This document shows positions 32,983 to 42,278 of a stretch of 64,000 bases of DNA, in pieces. The stretch is from positions 124,001 through 188,000 of the forward strand of contig NZ_CP026372.1 in assembly GCF_002953135.1 (NCBI RefSeq), in the 5' to 3' direction. Position 1 is the stretch's first letter. Every line of letters starts with the position of its first letter. Source of the DNA: Sphingobium sp. SCG-1 (GTDB taxonomy: Bacteria; Pseudomonadota; Alphaproteobacteria; Sphingomonadales; Sphingomonadaceae). A program made the position numbers and the translations under genes. The notes under the pieces were generated by a model that saw nothing but the letters and a program-made list of their open reading frames with translations, ran no database searches and was not told where the DNA came from.

Positions 32983-35472
32983 TTATACGTCGAGATTGGC
33001 GACGTTCAGCGCGTTATCCTGAATGAACTCGCGACGCGGCTCAACGATGTCGCCCATCAGGCGCGTGAAGATCTCGTCCGCGACATCGGCCTGATCCACC
33101 TCGACACGCAGCAGGGAGCGGGCGTTGGGATCGAGCGTGGTTTCCCAAAGCTGCTCGGCGTTCATTTCGCCAAGACCTTTATAGCGCTGAATCGATAAAC
33201 CTTTGCGACCAGCCGCGAGAATGGCGTTCAACAAATCGCTGGGCCGGGACACGACCGCCCCCTTGGCGGGAGCGGCTGACACATCTTCGCCTTCGCTCGC
33301 ATCTTCCTGCGCCGAGGCAGCCTTGGCCGTGATGAGGCGGCTGGCGTTGAGATAGGCGCCTGCCTGTTCCGTTGCGAGAGCATGCAGCTTACGCGCTTCG
33401 GCGGAACCCAGGAACGCTGCCTCGATGATGTGGTGGTCGGTCACGCCGCGCCAGAAACGCTGGAAGTGATAGCCCCCTTCCTCGCTGACGATGCCGCTCC
33501 ACTTTCCTTCGGTGTCGGCAAGATCGAGCCACCGGACCGCCTCTGTCAGCGCGGCCTGCCGCCGCGGCGTATCGATGTCCGGGTCGAGCGCGCCGGCCAG
33601 CGCCAGCGCCTCGATAATGCGCGGATCGTACCGGCGCGGCATGTAGCGCATCAACGTGCGCATCCGGCGGCTGTGATCGATTAGCGCTCGTAATTCATCG
33701 CCGAAAATTCGGCCTTCGTGCGTCTCCAGCGCCATTGTCTCGACGCCATTGTCCACCAGATACTGATCGAGCGCGGCCTCGTCTTTGAGATACACTTCGC
33801 TCCGCCCACGTGCGGCCTTGTAGAGCGGCGGCTGAGCGATGAAGAGGTGGCCGTTTTCGATGATCTGCGGCATCTGGCGGTAGAAGAAGGTCAGCAGCAA
33901 TGTGCGGATATGCGCGCCATCGACGTCGGCGTCGGTCATGATGACGATCTTGTGGTAGCGAAGCTTTTCGATGTTGAAATCGTCGCGAATGCCCGTGCCC
34001 ATCGCTTGAATGAGTGTGCCGACTTCCTTGGACGACAGCATCCTGTCGAGCCGGGCGCGCTCGACGTTCAGGATCTTGCCCTTGAGCGGCAGGATCGCCT
34101 GATAATGCCGGTCGCGCCCCTGCTTGGCGGACCCGCCTGCCGAGTCACCCTCGACCAGGAACAATTCAGACTTCGCTGGATCGCGCTCCTGACAGTCAGC
34201 GAGCTTGCCCGGAAGGCTGGCGATATCCATCACGCCCTTACGCCGAGTCAATTCGCGCGCCTTCTTCGCGGCTTCACGGGCGGCGGCGGCGTCGATCACC
34301 TTCTGGATGATCATTTTGGCGTTCTGCGGATTTTCCTCCAGCCATTCCGCCATCTTGTCCGCCATCAGGCTTTCGAGCGGCTGGCGCACTTCCGAGGAGA
34401 CCAGCTTGTCTTTGGTCTGCGAAGAGAATTTGGGATCAGGCAGCTTCACCGACACGATGGCGGTAAGACCCTCGCGCATATCGTCACCGGTCAGCGACAC
34501 CTTTTCCTTCTTCAACATGCCCGATTTGTCGGCATAGTTGTTGAGCGTGCGCGTCAGTGCCGCGCGGAACGCCGCCAAGTGGGTGCCGCCATCCCGCTGC
34601 GGGATGTTGTTTGTGAAGCACAGCACATTCTCATAATAGCTGTCGTTCCATTCCAGCGCGACATCGATGGTCACATCGTCCCGCGTGCCGGAAATCGCGA
34701 TCGGCTCAGGCATCAGCGCAGACTTGTTGCGGTCGAGATACTTCACGAACGCCGCAATGCCGCCTTCATAATAGAGTTCGACAGTCTTGCTTTCCTCATG
34801 CCGCGCGTCGGTCAGGAACAGCCGCACGCCGGAATTGAGGAACGCCAGTTCGCGATAGCGATGCTCCAGCTTGTCGAAATCATATTCCGTCACGTTCTTG
34901 AACGTATCGGTGGAGAACATGAAGGTGACCTTCGTGCCTTTCTTGCCCTCTGGCGCGTCGCCCAGAACCTTCAACGGCGCTTCGGCATCGCCATTGCGGA
35001 AGCGCATCCAGTGCTCCTGCCCGTCGCGCCAGATATTGAGTTCCAGCCAGTCGGACAACGCGTTCACTACGGACACGCCCACGCCATGCAGGCCGCCGGA
35101 AACCTTGTACGCATTATCGTCAGACGTATTTTCGAACTTTCCGCCCGCATGAAGCTGCGTCATGATGACTTCGGCTGCGGAGACGCCTTCTTCGGTATGG
35201 ATGCCGGTCGGGATGCCGCGACCATTGTCCATGACGCTGACGGAGCCATCGGGGTTCAGCGTGATGTCGATCCGGTCGCAATGGCCGGCGAGCGCCTCGT
35301 CGATGGCGTTGTCGGATACTTCGAATACCATGTGGTGCAGGCCGGAGCCATCATCGGTATCGCCGATGTACATGCCGGGACGCTTGCGGACGGCGTCCAG
35401 CCCCTTCAATACCTTGATGCTGTCGGCGCCATAGGCATTGGCGTTGGGAGTAGCTTGGCTGTCTTCGTTCAT
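32983..35472 (-). CDS. gyrB: DNA gyrase subunit B
   Basis: ATPase subunit of gyrase, 829 residues. ATP-binding motifs SDNAIDEALAGHCD and GGLHGVGVSVVNALS, the TOPRIM motif EGDSAGGSAKQGRDR with TDADVDGAH, and the C-terminal QRYKGLGEMNAEQLWETT are all intact. The N-terminus MNEDSQATPNANAYGADSIK precedes the usual VLKGLDAVRKRPGMYIG. A TATATG hexamer lies 7 bases upstream of the ATG, which would make the message leaderless. The window holds no recF or dnaN next to it, so the classical dnaA-dnaN-recF-gyrB order is not visible here. Confidence 0.97.
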   Translation of the reverse strand: MNEDSQATPNANAYGADSIKVLKGLDAVRKRPGMYIGDTDDGSGLHHMVFEVSDNAIDEALAGHCDRIDITLNPDGSVSVMDNGRGIPTGIHTEEGVSAAEVIMTQLHAGGKFENTSDDNAYKVSGGLHGVGVSVVNALSDWLELNIWRDGQEHWMRFRNGDAEAPLKVLGDAPEGKKGTKVTFMFSTDTFKNVTEYDFDKLEHRYRELAFLNSGVRLFLTDARHEESKTVELYYEGGIAAFVKYLDRNKSALMPEPIAISGTRDDVTIDVALEWNDSYYENVLCFTNNIPQRDGGTHLAAFRAALTRTLNNYADKSGMLKKEKVSLTGDDMREGLTAIVSVKLPDPKFSSQTKDKLVSSEVRQPLESLMADKMAEWLEENPQNAKMIIQKVIDAAAAREAAKKARELTRRKGVMDIASLPGKLADCQERDPAKSELFLVEGDSAGGSAKQGRDRHYQAILPLKGKILNVERARLDRMLSSKEVGTLIQAMGTGIRDDFNIEKLRYHKIVIMTDADVDGAHIRTLLLTFFYRQMPQIIENGHLFIAQPPLYKAARGRSEVYLKDEAALDQYLVDNGVETMALETHEGRIFGDELRALIDHSRRMRTLMRYMPRRYDPRIIEALALAGALDPDIDTPRRQAALTEAVRWLDLADTEGKWSGIVSEEGGYHFQRFWRGVTDHHIIEAAFLGSAEARKLHALATEQAGAYLNASRLITAKAASAQEDASEGEDVSAAPAKGAVVSRPSDLLNAILAAGRKGLSIQRYKGLGEMNAEQLWETTLDPNARSLLRVEVDQADVADEIFTRLMGDIVEPRREFIQDNALNVANLDV

Positions 35473-35479
35473 GGTCGAT

Positions 35480-35485
35480 CATATA
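35480..35485 (-). promoter_or_regulatory. Candidate gyrB -10 box (leaderless start)
   Basis: On the minus strand TATATG ends 7 bases before the gyrB ATG, with a weak -35-like TTTAGT 17 bases further up. Transcription would start at or next to the ATG, so no room remains for a ribosome site; none is visible. Weakly supported because the -35 is poor. Confidence 0.35.
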
Positions 35486-35553
35486 GGGTGGGCGCGGCCA
35501 AAACTAAAGGAAAAACAGGTGTCGTTGCGGCCCCGATGCTTTAGAGTCGGTCC

Positions 35554-36072
35554 ATGAAACATGTGCTCCTGCCAATCGTCGCGGTAATGATCCTGACTGC
35601 CTGTTCGGACAGCCGAACGGTGGCCGATGAGCTACCCAACAGCTCCATCGCCGGGGCACCGCGTGAGGCCATGTCGGAGACACAGATCGAATCGAGTTTG
35701 GCGCGTCCGGTGACGATAGGGGAGGACGGCCCGCGCCTTGATGCCTGTGGCGCGCTTGGCGTCGTGCGCGGTATTGCCGGAGGGCGAACGCTGGCGCTGC
35801 AGGCCGCTCCGTTTCAAAATGCGGCGGCCAGCGCGCAACTTGCCAACGGTAGCCGTGTTCATGTGTGCACGCGCAGTCTGGATCAGCGCTGGTTGGGCGT
35901 GGTGGTGCCGCCGTCTGCCCCCGCGCCTGTCGAAGGCAGTAGCAGAAACGCCGCCGCACCGGAGCCAGTGGATTGCGGTGTAACCTCGCCGGTCGATCAC
36001 AAGCAGCCCTATGATGGACCGTGCCAGAGCGGCTGGGTGTCGAGCGGATTCGTTCAGCTTATTGCTAGGTAA
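35554..36072 (+). CDS. Putative lipoprotein
   Basis: 172 residues with a signal peptide MKHVLLPIVAVMILTAC, where LTAC is the lipobox, so the mature protein begins at Cys17 and is lipid-anchored. The rest is Ala/Ser/Pro-rich. Three further Cys pairs (DACGALGV, VHVCTRS, VDCGVTS, DGPCQSGW) suggest disulfides. The stretch LANGSRVHVCTRSLDQRWLGVV may be a small SH3-like fold. Function unknown. Divergent from gyrB with an 81-base gap; followed by a repeat element. Confidence 0.7.
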   Translation: MKHVLLPIVAVMILTACSDSRTVADELPNSSIAGAPREAMSETQIESSLARPVTIGEDGPRLDACGALGVVRGIAGGRTLALQAAPFQNAAASAQLANGSRVHVCTRSLDQRWLGVVVPPSAPAPVEGSSRNAAAPEPVDCGVTSPVDHKQPYDGPCQSGWVSSGFVQLIAR

Positions 36073-36084
36073 AGATAAATAACA

Positions 36085-36198
36085 ACCCGTTCGCCCTGAG
36101 CCCGTCGAAGGGTTCTCCTGAACGAAGTGAAGGTGCTTCGTGCCCTCAGCAGAAGGCTTCGACTGCGCTCTCCTGAGCCTGTCGAAGGCCGAACGGGT
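36085..36198. repeat. REP-like palindromic element
   Basis: About 114 bases bounded by inverted ACCCGTTCG (36085-36093) and CGAACGGGT (36190-36198). Inside, CCTGAGCCCGTCGAAGG (36095-36111) and CCTGAGCCTGTCGAAGG (36172-36188) are direct copies differing at one base. Sequences of this kind are dispersed through many sphingomonad genomes. It lies between the lipoprotein gene and prfC. Function unknown. Confidence 0.7.
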
Positions 36199-36210
36199 CT
36201 CCCTATGTCC

Positions 36211-37788
36211 CTACCGCTCCCGTGTGGCGCTGAACGTCACCTCGGGATGCCGCTCCTGCTGATACCCCACGTCCCACGCGCTCTTGGCCATGAACACGTT
36301 ATTGCCGTCGCGATCGGTGGCGAGATTGGAGCGATTAAACTCCACAAACCCTTTCACTGCCGTATCACTTCCTGAGATCCAGCGAGCGGTGTCGAATGGC
36401 GAAGGCTCCAATACTGCCTCCACTTTATACTCCGCTTCCAACCGCGAAATCAGCACTTCCAACTGCAACTGCCCGACGACCCCGACGATCCACTGGCTAC
36501 CGAACTCCGGGTAGAACACCTGAATCACGCCCTCTTCCGACAAATCGTCCAGGGCCTTGCGAAGCTGTTTGGTTTTGGTCGGGTCTTTGAGCGCTACGCG
36601 CCGCAATATTTCCGGGGCAAAGTTGGGCAGCCCGGTGAAGCGCACGTCAGCCCGTTCGCTAAGCGTATCACCGACGCGCAAGGTGCCGTGATTCGGGATG
36701 CCGATGATATCGCCGGGATAGGCTTCATCCGCCAGTTCCCGATCCTGCGCGAAGAACAGGATCGGCGAATGCACCGCCATTGGCTTGCCGCTGCCCGAAG
36801 GGGTCAGCTTCATGCCGCGCCGGAACTTGCCCGAACACAGCCGCATGAAGGCGATGCGGTCGCGATGTTGCGGGTCCATGTTCGCCTGCACCTTGAAGAT
36901 GAAACCCGTTACATCAGCGCGTTCGGGTTCGACCGGCGCGGGTTCTGCCGGTTGCGGGCGCGGCGGCGGGGCGTGGGCGGCTAGTGCATCGATCAACTCG
37001 GTGACGCCGAATTTCTTCAGCGCCGACCCGAAATAGACGGGCGTTAGATCTCCATGCCGATACGCACCAAGATCGAAGGCGCTGTAGCCGCCCTGCGCCA
37101 GTTCCGCTTCCTCGCGCAATCGCGCCAGCGCGCGCGGCGACAGGAAGTCGGCCAGCTTCGGATCATCCAGTCCCGTGAACTGATGCCGGTCGCCCTCGAA
37201 CTCCTTGCTCGGCCCGGTCGGCTGCGTCAGGCGATTGGTGGCGAAATCATAGACGCCTTCGAACTCGCCGCCCATGCCGACCGGCCAGCTCATCGGCACG
37301 ACATCCAGCGCCAGCGCGTCCGCCACTTCGTCGATGATCTCGAACGTATCGCGGCCTTCGCGATCGACCTTGTTGACGAAAGTGATGATCGGCACGTTGC
37401 GCATTCGGCATACTTCGAACAGCTTGCGCGTCTGCGGCTCGATGCCCTTGGCCGCGTCGATCACCATCACGGCGGAGTCGACGGCGGTCAGCGTGCGATA
37501 GGTGTCCTCCGAGAAATCCTCATGCCCCGGCGTGTCGAGCAGGTTGAAGGTAATCGTCTCGCCATCCCGTGTCCGCTCGAACGTCATCACCGAGGAGGTG
37601 ACGGAAATGCCGCGCTGCTGCTCTATCTTCATCCAGTCCGATCGCGCGCGCCGGTTTGCCCCGCGCGCCTTCACTTCGCCCGCCAAATGGATGGCGCCGC
37701 CTTCCAGCAGCAGCTTCTCGGTCAGCGTGGTTTTGCCCGCGTCGGGGTGGGAAATGATCGCGAAAGTGCGGCGTGATGGGATCGTCAT
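36211..37788 (-). CDS. prfC: Peptide chain release factor 3
   Basis: Translational GTPase that removes RF1/RF2 from the ribosome after termination; 525 residues, normal for RF3. The G domain shows SHPDAGKTTLTEKLLL (G1), DTPGHEDFSEDTYR (G3) and NKVDREGRD (G4); QQRGISVTSSVM is the switch I region characteristic of RF3. Single gene; the aldose epimerase lies 84 bases upstream on the same strand and a repeat element lies downstream. RF3 is patchily distributed among bacteria, so its presence is worth noting. Confidence 0.95.
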   Translation of the reverse strand: MTIPSRRTFAIISHPDAGKTTLTEKLLLEGGAIHLAGEVKARGANRRARSDWMKIEQQRGISVTSSVMTFERTRDGETITFNLLDTPGHEDFSEDTYRTLTAVDSAVMVIDAAKGIEPQTRKLFEVCRMRNVPIITFVNKVDREGRDTFEIIDEVADALALDVVPMSWPVGMGGEFEGVYDFATNRLTQPTGPSKEFEGDRHQFTGLDDPKLADFLSPRALARLREEAELAQGGYSAFDLGAYRHGDLTPVYFGSALKKFGVTELIDALAAHAPPPRPQPAEPAPVEPERADVTGFIFKVQANMDPQHRDRIAFMRLCSGKFRRGMKLTPSGSGKPMAVHSPILFFAQDRELADEAYPGDIIGIPNHGTLRVGDTLSERADVRFTGLPNFAPEILRRVALKDPTKTKQLRKALDDLSEEGVIQVFYPEFGSQWIVGVVGQLQLEVLISRLEAEYKVEAVLEPSPFDTARWISGSDTAVKGFVEFNRSNLATDRDGNNVFMAKSAWDVGYQQERHPEVTFSATRER

Positions 37789-37804
37789 GGTTCTTCTCTT
37801 CGTT

Positions 37805-37824
37805 ATCCCTGCGAAGGCAGGGAT
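37805..37824. repeat. Short palindrome (ATCCCTGC-GAAG-GCAGGGAT)
   Basis: Perfect 8-bp inverted repeat ATCCCTGC (37805-37812) and GCAGGGAT (37817-37824) with loop GAAG, in the 84-base gap between the aldose epimerase stop and the prfC start. No U-tract in either direction. Short palindromes of this form are dispersed in sphingomonad genomes; it may instead act as an RNA hairpin at the 3' end of the epimerase message. Confidence 0.5.
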
Positions 37825-37872
37825 CCCGCTTTGTGGGCGGCGTAAAATTCAGGCGAGCAAAGGAAGGCCGCG

Positions 37873-38754
37873 CTAATTCTCGACGAGCGTCACATCCATC
37901 CGAAACGAACGCACGGCACCCGGAGCAAGCCGCATCACGCCCGGCTTCTCCCAGACGTCACCTGTAAAACCAACCGGATCCGCCATTCCCGCCCAGGGTT
38001 CGACACACAGATAATGTGCGCCCGGCTTCTGCCAAAGGCCCAGCCATGGCGTATCGGGAAAATCGATCTTCAGATGCGGCGTATCCGGAGCACCCCAGGT
38101 CAAGCTGCGGCTCTCCAGTTGGTCCCAGATTAGCGCGTCGCCTTCGAACATCGCATAGGTGGGTGCCAGAACCTTGCCAACGACGGGCGAAGGCACGCTG
38201 TCGACCGCGATAAGCGCAGGCTCATCTCCCACTTTGCGGACCGGCGCAGGCTCCGGTTTTTCGAACACGATCCGATGATCCTCTACCGCCGCGCCATAGG
38301 GGAGCGGCCAGGCGAAGGCAGGGTGATAGCCGAAGCTGAACGGCATGTCGGCGTCACCGCGATTGCTGACGGTAGCGGTCATGGCGAGCGTCGTGCCGGT
38401 CAGCGCAAAGGCCATGTCCAACCGAAAATCGAAGGGATAGTTATCCTGTGTCGCGGCGTCCGCTTCCAGCCGGAACAGCGCGGACACGGCATTGCTCTCC
38501 ACAAGAGTGAAATCCCGCTTCCGCGCAAAGCCATGCTGCGGCAGCGTGTATTCCGCACCGTTCACACGATAGCGATCCTCCCGCAACCGGCCCACGAAGG
38601 GGAACAGCAAGGGCGCGTGGCCTGTCCAGAATGCCGGGTCAGCATCGGTCATCAACTCGCGTCCTACGCCGTCCTTGAGCGACAGCAGTTCAGCGCCAAA
38701 CGGGTCGATTGTCGCGGACAGTTCGCCTGACGAGAGGGCAACTGCCTCAGCCAC
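37873..38754 (-). CDS. Aldose 1-epimerase family protein
   Basis: Galactose mutarotase-like beta-sandwich protein of 293 residues. GFARKRDFTLVES, FSFGYHPAFAWPLP (conserved His) and the C-terminal CVEPWAGMAD match the family, whose members interconvert sugar anomers or act on related sugar acids. The start is GTG at 38754, overlapping the pheT stop region by 8 bases; no ATG lies nearer. Sugar substrate unknown. Confidence 0.85.
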   Translation of the reverse strand: MAEAVALSSGELSATIDPFGAELLSLKDGVGRELMTDADPAFWTGHAPLLFPFVGRLREDRYRVNGAEYTLPQHGFARKRDFTLVESNAVSALFRLEADAATQDNYPFDFRLDMAFALTGTTLAMTATVSNRGDADMPFSFGYHPAFAWPLPYGAAVEDHRIVFEKPEPAPVRKVGDEPALIAVDSVPSPVVGKVLAPTYAMFEGDALIWDQLESRSLTWGAPDTPHLKIDFPDTPWLGLWQKPGAHYLCVEPWAGMADPVGFTGDVWEKPGVMRLAPGAVRSFRMDVTLVEN

Positions 38755-41131
38755 GCAGAACGCCGCCCAACTTCTCCGCCGCCTTCACGACAGCCGCACT
38801 GATCGCGTTAAGATCTTCCTCGGTGAAGCTCTTCTCGCCCGGTTGCAGCGTCACTTCGATAGCGAGCGACTTGGAGCCTTCGTCCAAACCCGGACCGACG
38901 AACACATCGAACAGACGCGCGTCGACGATGCTCTTCTTGTCCGCGCCCTTCACCGCGCGCACCAGCGCATCGGCTTCCAGCGCCTCTGGCACCACGAACG
39001 CGAAATCGCGCTTCACGGCCTGCAAAGCGGGTGGCGTGAAGGGAGCGCGCATGAAGCCGCTCTTGCGCTTGACCGGGATTGCATCGAGGAAAATTTCCGC
39101 CACCACGATGCTGCCCGAAACGCCGAATTGTTTTGCAAGGCTGGGGTGCAGCACGCCATATTCCGCCAGCACGGTCTTCGGTCCCAACCGCAAAGGGCCT
39201 GATTGTCCGGGATGATAGGCAGCGCTCGCCTCCCCGAAATTCTGGAGATTGGCGACGGGCCCGCCTGCCGCCGCGAGCAGCGCCAGCACCTCGGCCTTCG
39301 CATCATGGGCGCTGAACCCCTGCGCCTTGCCGCCCTGCCAGTTTCGCGGCGTCTTCTCGCCCGCCAGCACAAAGCCTACCGTCGCTCGCTCGATGCTGGC
39401 ACCGTCGACGCCCGAAAAGTAGCGCCGCCCAACTTCGAACAACCGCACCGATGCCGCCCCACGATCCATATTGCGCCGCGTGGCAGACAGCAGGCCGGGC
39501 AGCAGCGAGGGCCGCATGACCTTCAAATCCTCGGAAATCGGATTTGCCAACGTCCAGTCGCCACCGCCAACGGCAGCGGCTTCTTTTTCAGACAGGAATG
39601 ACCAATTGATTGCTTCGGACAATCCGCGCGCTGCCGCCGTGCGCCGCACGCGCCGCTCGATCATCTGCTCGGGCGTTGCGGTTGGCTTGGCGACACCGGG
39701 GGTGCGGGGCAGGGGCGTCGATGGCACCTTGTCGAGGCCATGGATGCGCACGACTTCCTCGACAATATCCGCCGCGCCGTCGATGTCGCGCCGCCACGAT
39801 GGCACGGCGATGCTCCAAGGATGCCCGCGCGTCACACCGAAGCCGAGGCTTTCCAGAATCCGCGCCTGTTCGTCTTCCTCCACATCGACACCCGCCAAAG
39901 CAAGCGCATGCGTGGGCGAGTAGCTGACCGCACGCGAGGCAACCGGCGGCTCCCCGGCGCGCGTCGCTTCGCTAGGTGTGCCACCGCACAGGTCCAGCAC
40001 CATCTGCGTCGCGATCGACAGGCCATCGTCCAGAAACGCCGGATCGACGCCGCGCTCGAACCGCGTACGCGCATCGCTGGTCAGCCCCAGTTTCTGGCCC
40101 GTGACAGCAATGGCTTCGGGCGTGAAATAGGCGCATTCGATCAGAACCTCGGTCGTGCGATCCTGTGCGCCCGAATGTTCGCCGCCCATGATGCCGCCGA
40201 TGTCATGCACCATCGCATCGTCCGCAATCACGGTCATCCGGGCGTCGAGCGTATAGGTCTTGCCGTTCAGCGCCAGCACCTGCTCGCCGTCCTTCGCCTT
40301 GCGCGCGACCAGCGGGCCTTTCAGCGCCGCCATGTCATAAACGTGCAGCGGACGGCCGAGATCAACCGAGACGTAATTGGTGATATCGACCAATGCCGAG
40401 ATCGGCTTCTGCCCAATTGCCTTCAATCGCTTTTGCAGCCATTCCGGCGCGGGGCCGTTCGCCACACCCTTCACCGATCGCGCGAAGAAGGCGGGGCAGC
40501 CCGCCGGATCGAGCGTCAGCACGTCCGGACCCTTGCCTGCGCCTTCGATTACCGGGATGCCGAGCGGTTTCAGCGTGCCGATCCCCGCCGCCGCCAGATC
40601 GCGCGCGATGCCGCGCACGCCCATGCAGTCCTGCCGATTGGGCGTGATGGACACGTCGATGACCGGATCGTCCAGCTTCGCCCATTGCGCGTAGACCTGG
40701 CCGACCGGGGCGTCTGCGGCCAGTTCGATGATCCCGTCATGATCCTCACCCAGCTCCAGTTCGCGGAAGCTGCACATCATGCCGTTCGATTCGACGCCGC
40801 GGATGGCAGCGACTTTCAGCACCATGCCATTGGACGGCACCGTAGCACCGGGCGATCCGAACACGCCGACCAGACCCGCACGCGCATTGGGCGCGCCGCA
40901 CACGACCTGCAGCGGTCCGTCACCGGCATCGACGGAGAGCACCTGCAGCTTGTCGGCTTGCGGATGCGGCGCGGCGCTCAGCACCTTGGCAATGCGAAAC
41001 GCGGATAGCTTGTCGGCGGGGTTTTCCACGCCTTCGACTTCCAGCCCGACATTGGTCAGTGTTTCCAGGATCGTTGTCAGGTCGGCATCGGTTTCCAGAT
41101 GCGCCTTGAGCCAGCTTAGCGTGAACTTCAT
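38747..41131 (-). CDS. pheT: Phenylalanine-tRNA ligase beta subunit
   Basis: Large beta chain of the tetrameric PheRS, 794 residues. The start ATG 41131 (MKFTLSWLKAHLETDADL) overlaps the pheS stop in an ATGA junction and is the family N-terminus; the open frame continuing upstream is not coding. Domains include the N-terminal EMAP-like OB fold (about 40-150), B3/B4 editing region (TTGXC-type NGKTY context around 310-350), B5, the core fold and a C-terminal ferredoxin-like anticodon-binding domain ending near LGGVLRG. Complete. Confidence 0.97.
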   Translation of the reverse strand: MKFTLSWLKAHLETDADLTTILETLTNVGLEVEGVENPADKLSAFRIAKVLSAAPHPQADKLQVLSVDAGDGPLQVVCGAPNARAGLVGVFGSPGATVPSNGMVLKVAAIRGVESNGMMCSFRELELGEDHDGIIELAADAPVGQVYAQWAKLDDPVIDVSITPNRQDCMGVRGIARDLAAAGIGTLKPLGIPVIEGAGKGPDVLTLDPAGCPAFFARSVKGVANGPAPEWLQKRLKAIGQKPISALVDITNYVSVDLGRPLHVYDMAALKGPLVARKAKDGEQVLALNGKTYTLDARMTVIADDAMVHDIGGIMGGEHSGAQDRTTEVLIECAYFTPEAIAVTGQKLGLTSDARTRFERGVDPAFLDDGLSIATQMVLDLCGGTPSEATRAGEPPVASRAVSYSPTHALALAGVDVEEDEQARILESLGFGVTRGHPWSIAVPSWRRDIDGAADIVEEVVRIHGLDKVPSTPLPRTPGVAKPTATPEQMIERRVRRTAAARGLSEAINWSFLSEKEAAAVGGGDWTLANPISEDLKVMRPSLLPGLLSATRRNMDRGAASVRLFEVGRRYFSGVDGASIERATVGFVLAGEKTPRNWQGGKAQGFSAHDAKAEVLALLAAAGGPVANLQNFGEASAAYHPGQSGPLRLGPKTVLAEYGVLHPSLAKQFGVSGSIVVAEIFLDAIPVKRKSGFMRAPFTPPALQAVKRDFAFVVPEALEADALVRAVKGADKKSIVDARLFDVFVGPGLDEGSKSLAIEVTLQPGEKSFTEEDLNAISAAVVKAAEKLGGVLRG

Positions 41132-42210
41132 GCGCCTACGCCTCCGCTCAATGTGGGTACATCCAGCGCCGAGAATCCGTAATGTTTGAGCCAGCGCAAA
41201 TCGCCGTCGAAGAAGGCGCGCAAGTCCGTCATTCCATATTTCAGCATGGCGAGCCGATCGACGCCGGTGCCGAAGGCGAAGCCCTGCCACTCGTCCGGGT
41301 CCAGCCCGCATGCTTCGATAACCTTACGGTGAACCATACCGCTGCCCAGCACTTCGAGCCATCCGTCGCTGCCGCCGATGACGCGCTGCCTATTGACCAT
41401 CGTATAGCCGACATCGACTTCTACCGAAGGCTCGGTGAAGGGGAAGTAGCTGGGGCGAAGACGCAGCACGATATCGTCGCGTTCGAAAAAGGCTTTGAGG
41501 AAGGTTTCGAGCGTCCACTTCAAATGGCCGAGCGTGATGCCGCGATCGATCACCAGCCCTTCGATCTGGTGGAACATCGGCGTGTGCGTTGCGTCGCTGT
41601 CCGACCTGTAGACGCGACCCGGCGCGATGATCCGGATCGGCGGCTTGTTGGCCAGCATCGTGCGGATCTGCACAGGCGAGGTGTGGGTGCGCAGCAGCAT
41701 GCGCTTTTCACCGTCACCTTCACCATCCGGGAAATAGAAGGTGTCGTGCATCGCGCGCGCCGGATGCGTCTCAGGGATATTGAGCGCGGTAAAGTTGTGC
41801 CAGTCGTCCTCGATCTCCGGCCCGGTTGCGACCGAGAAGCCGAGGTCGGCGAAGATTTCCGCCAGTTCGTCCATCACCTGACTGACCGGATGCACACTGC
41901 CGACGGGGCCGCTATCGGCGGGCAGCGTCATGTCGAGGCGCTCCGAAGCTAGGCGCGCGTCGAGCACGGCCTGCTCCAGCGTGGCCTTGCGTTCCGCAAT
42001 CGCAGCGGTGACGGACTCGCGCAGATCCTGGATCGCGGGGCCTTTCTCCAGCCGCTCGTCGGGCGACATGCCGCCCAGCGTTTTGAGCAGCCCTGTGATG
42101 ACACCCTGCTTGCCGAGCGCGCCGACGCGCAATTCCTCCACCGCCGTCAGCGTATCCGCCGCCGCGATGTCGGCCAGCAGGCCGGATTTCAGTGCTGTTG
42201 TTTCGCTCAT
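41128..42210 (-). CDS. pheS: Phenylalanine-tRNA ligase alpha subunit
   Basis: Catalytic alpha chain, 360 residues. Class II aaRS motif 1 region HPVSQVMDELAEIF, motif 2 PGRVYRSDSDATHTPMFHQIEG and motif 3 GFAFGTGVDRLAMLKYGM are intact; PSYFPFTEPSVEVDV is also typical. An N-terminal coiled-coil (about 5-75) binds tRNA. Stop overlaps pheT. In E. coli these genes follow rplT directly; here a LysE-type gene intervenes. Confidence 0.97.
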   Translation of the reverse strand: MSETTALKSGLLADIAAADTLTAVEELRVGALGKQGVITGLLKTLGGMSPDERLEKGPAIQDLRESVTAAIAERKATLEQAVLDARLASERLDMTLPADSGPVGSVHPVSQVMDELAEIFADLGFSVATGPEIEDDWHNFTALNIPETHPARAMHDTFYFPDGEGDGEKRMLLRTHTSPVQIRTMLANKPPIRIIAPGRVYRSDSDATHTPMFHQIEGLVIDRGITLGHLKWTLETFLKAFFERDDIVLRLRPSYFPFTEPSVEVDVGYTMVNRQRVIGGSDGWLEVLGSGMVHRKVIEACGLDPDEWQGFAFGTGVDRLAMLKYGMTDLRAFFDGDLRWLKHYGFSALDVPTLSGGVGA

Positions 42211-42278
42211 GGTTCGGTTCGGCCCAATTGGCAGGAGATGGTGTGGGCCTTAGCGGTGGGCGGCCCTCAAGAAAAGGG

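Noticed and set aside
33718..35544. Long plus-strand open frame (about 600 codons) opposite gyrB
   Set aside because: gyrB on the minus strand carries full conserved motifs; the opposite frame has no recognisable family and is a by-product of GC-rich codon use.
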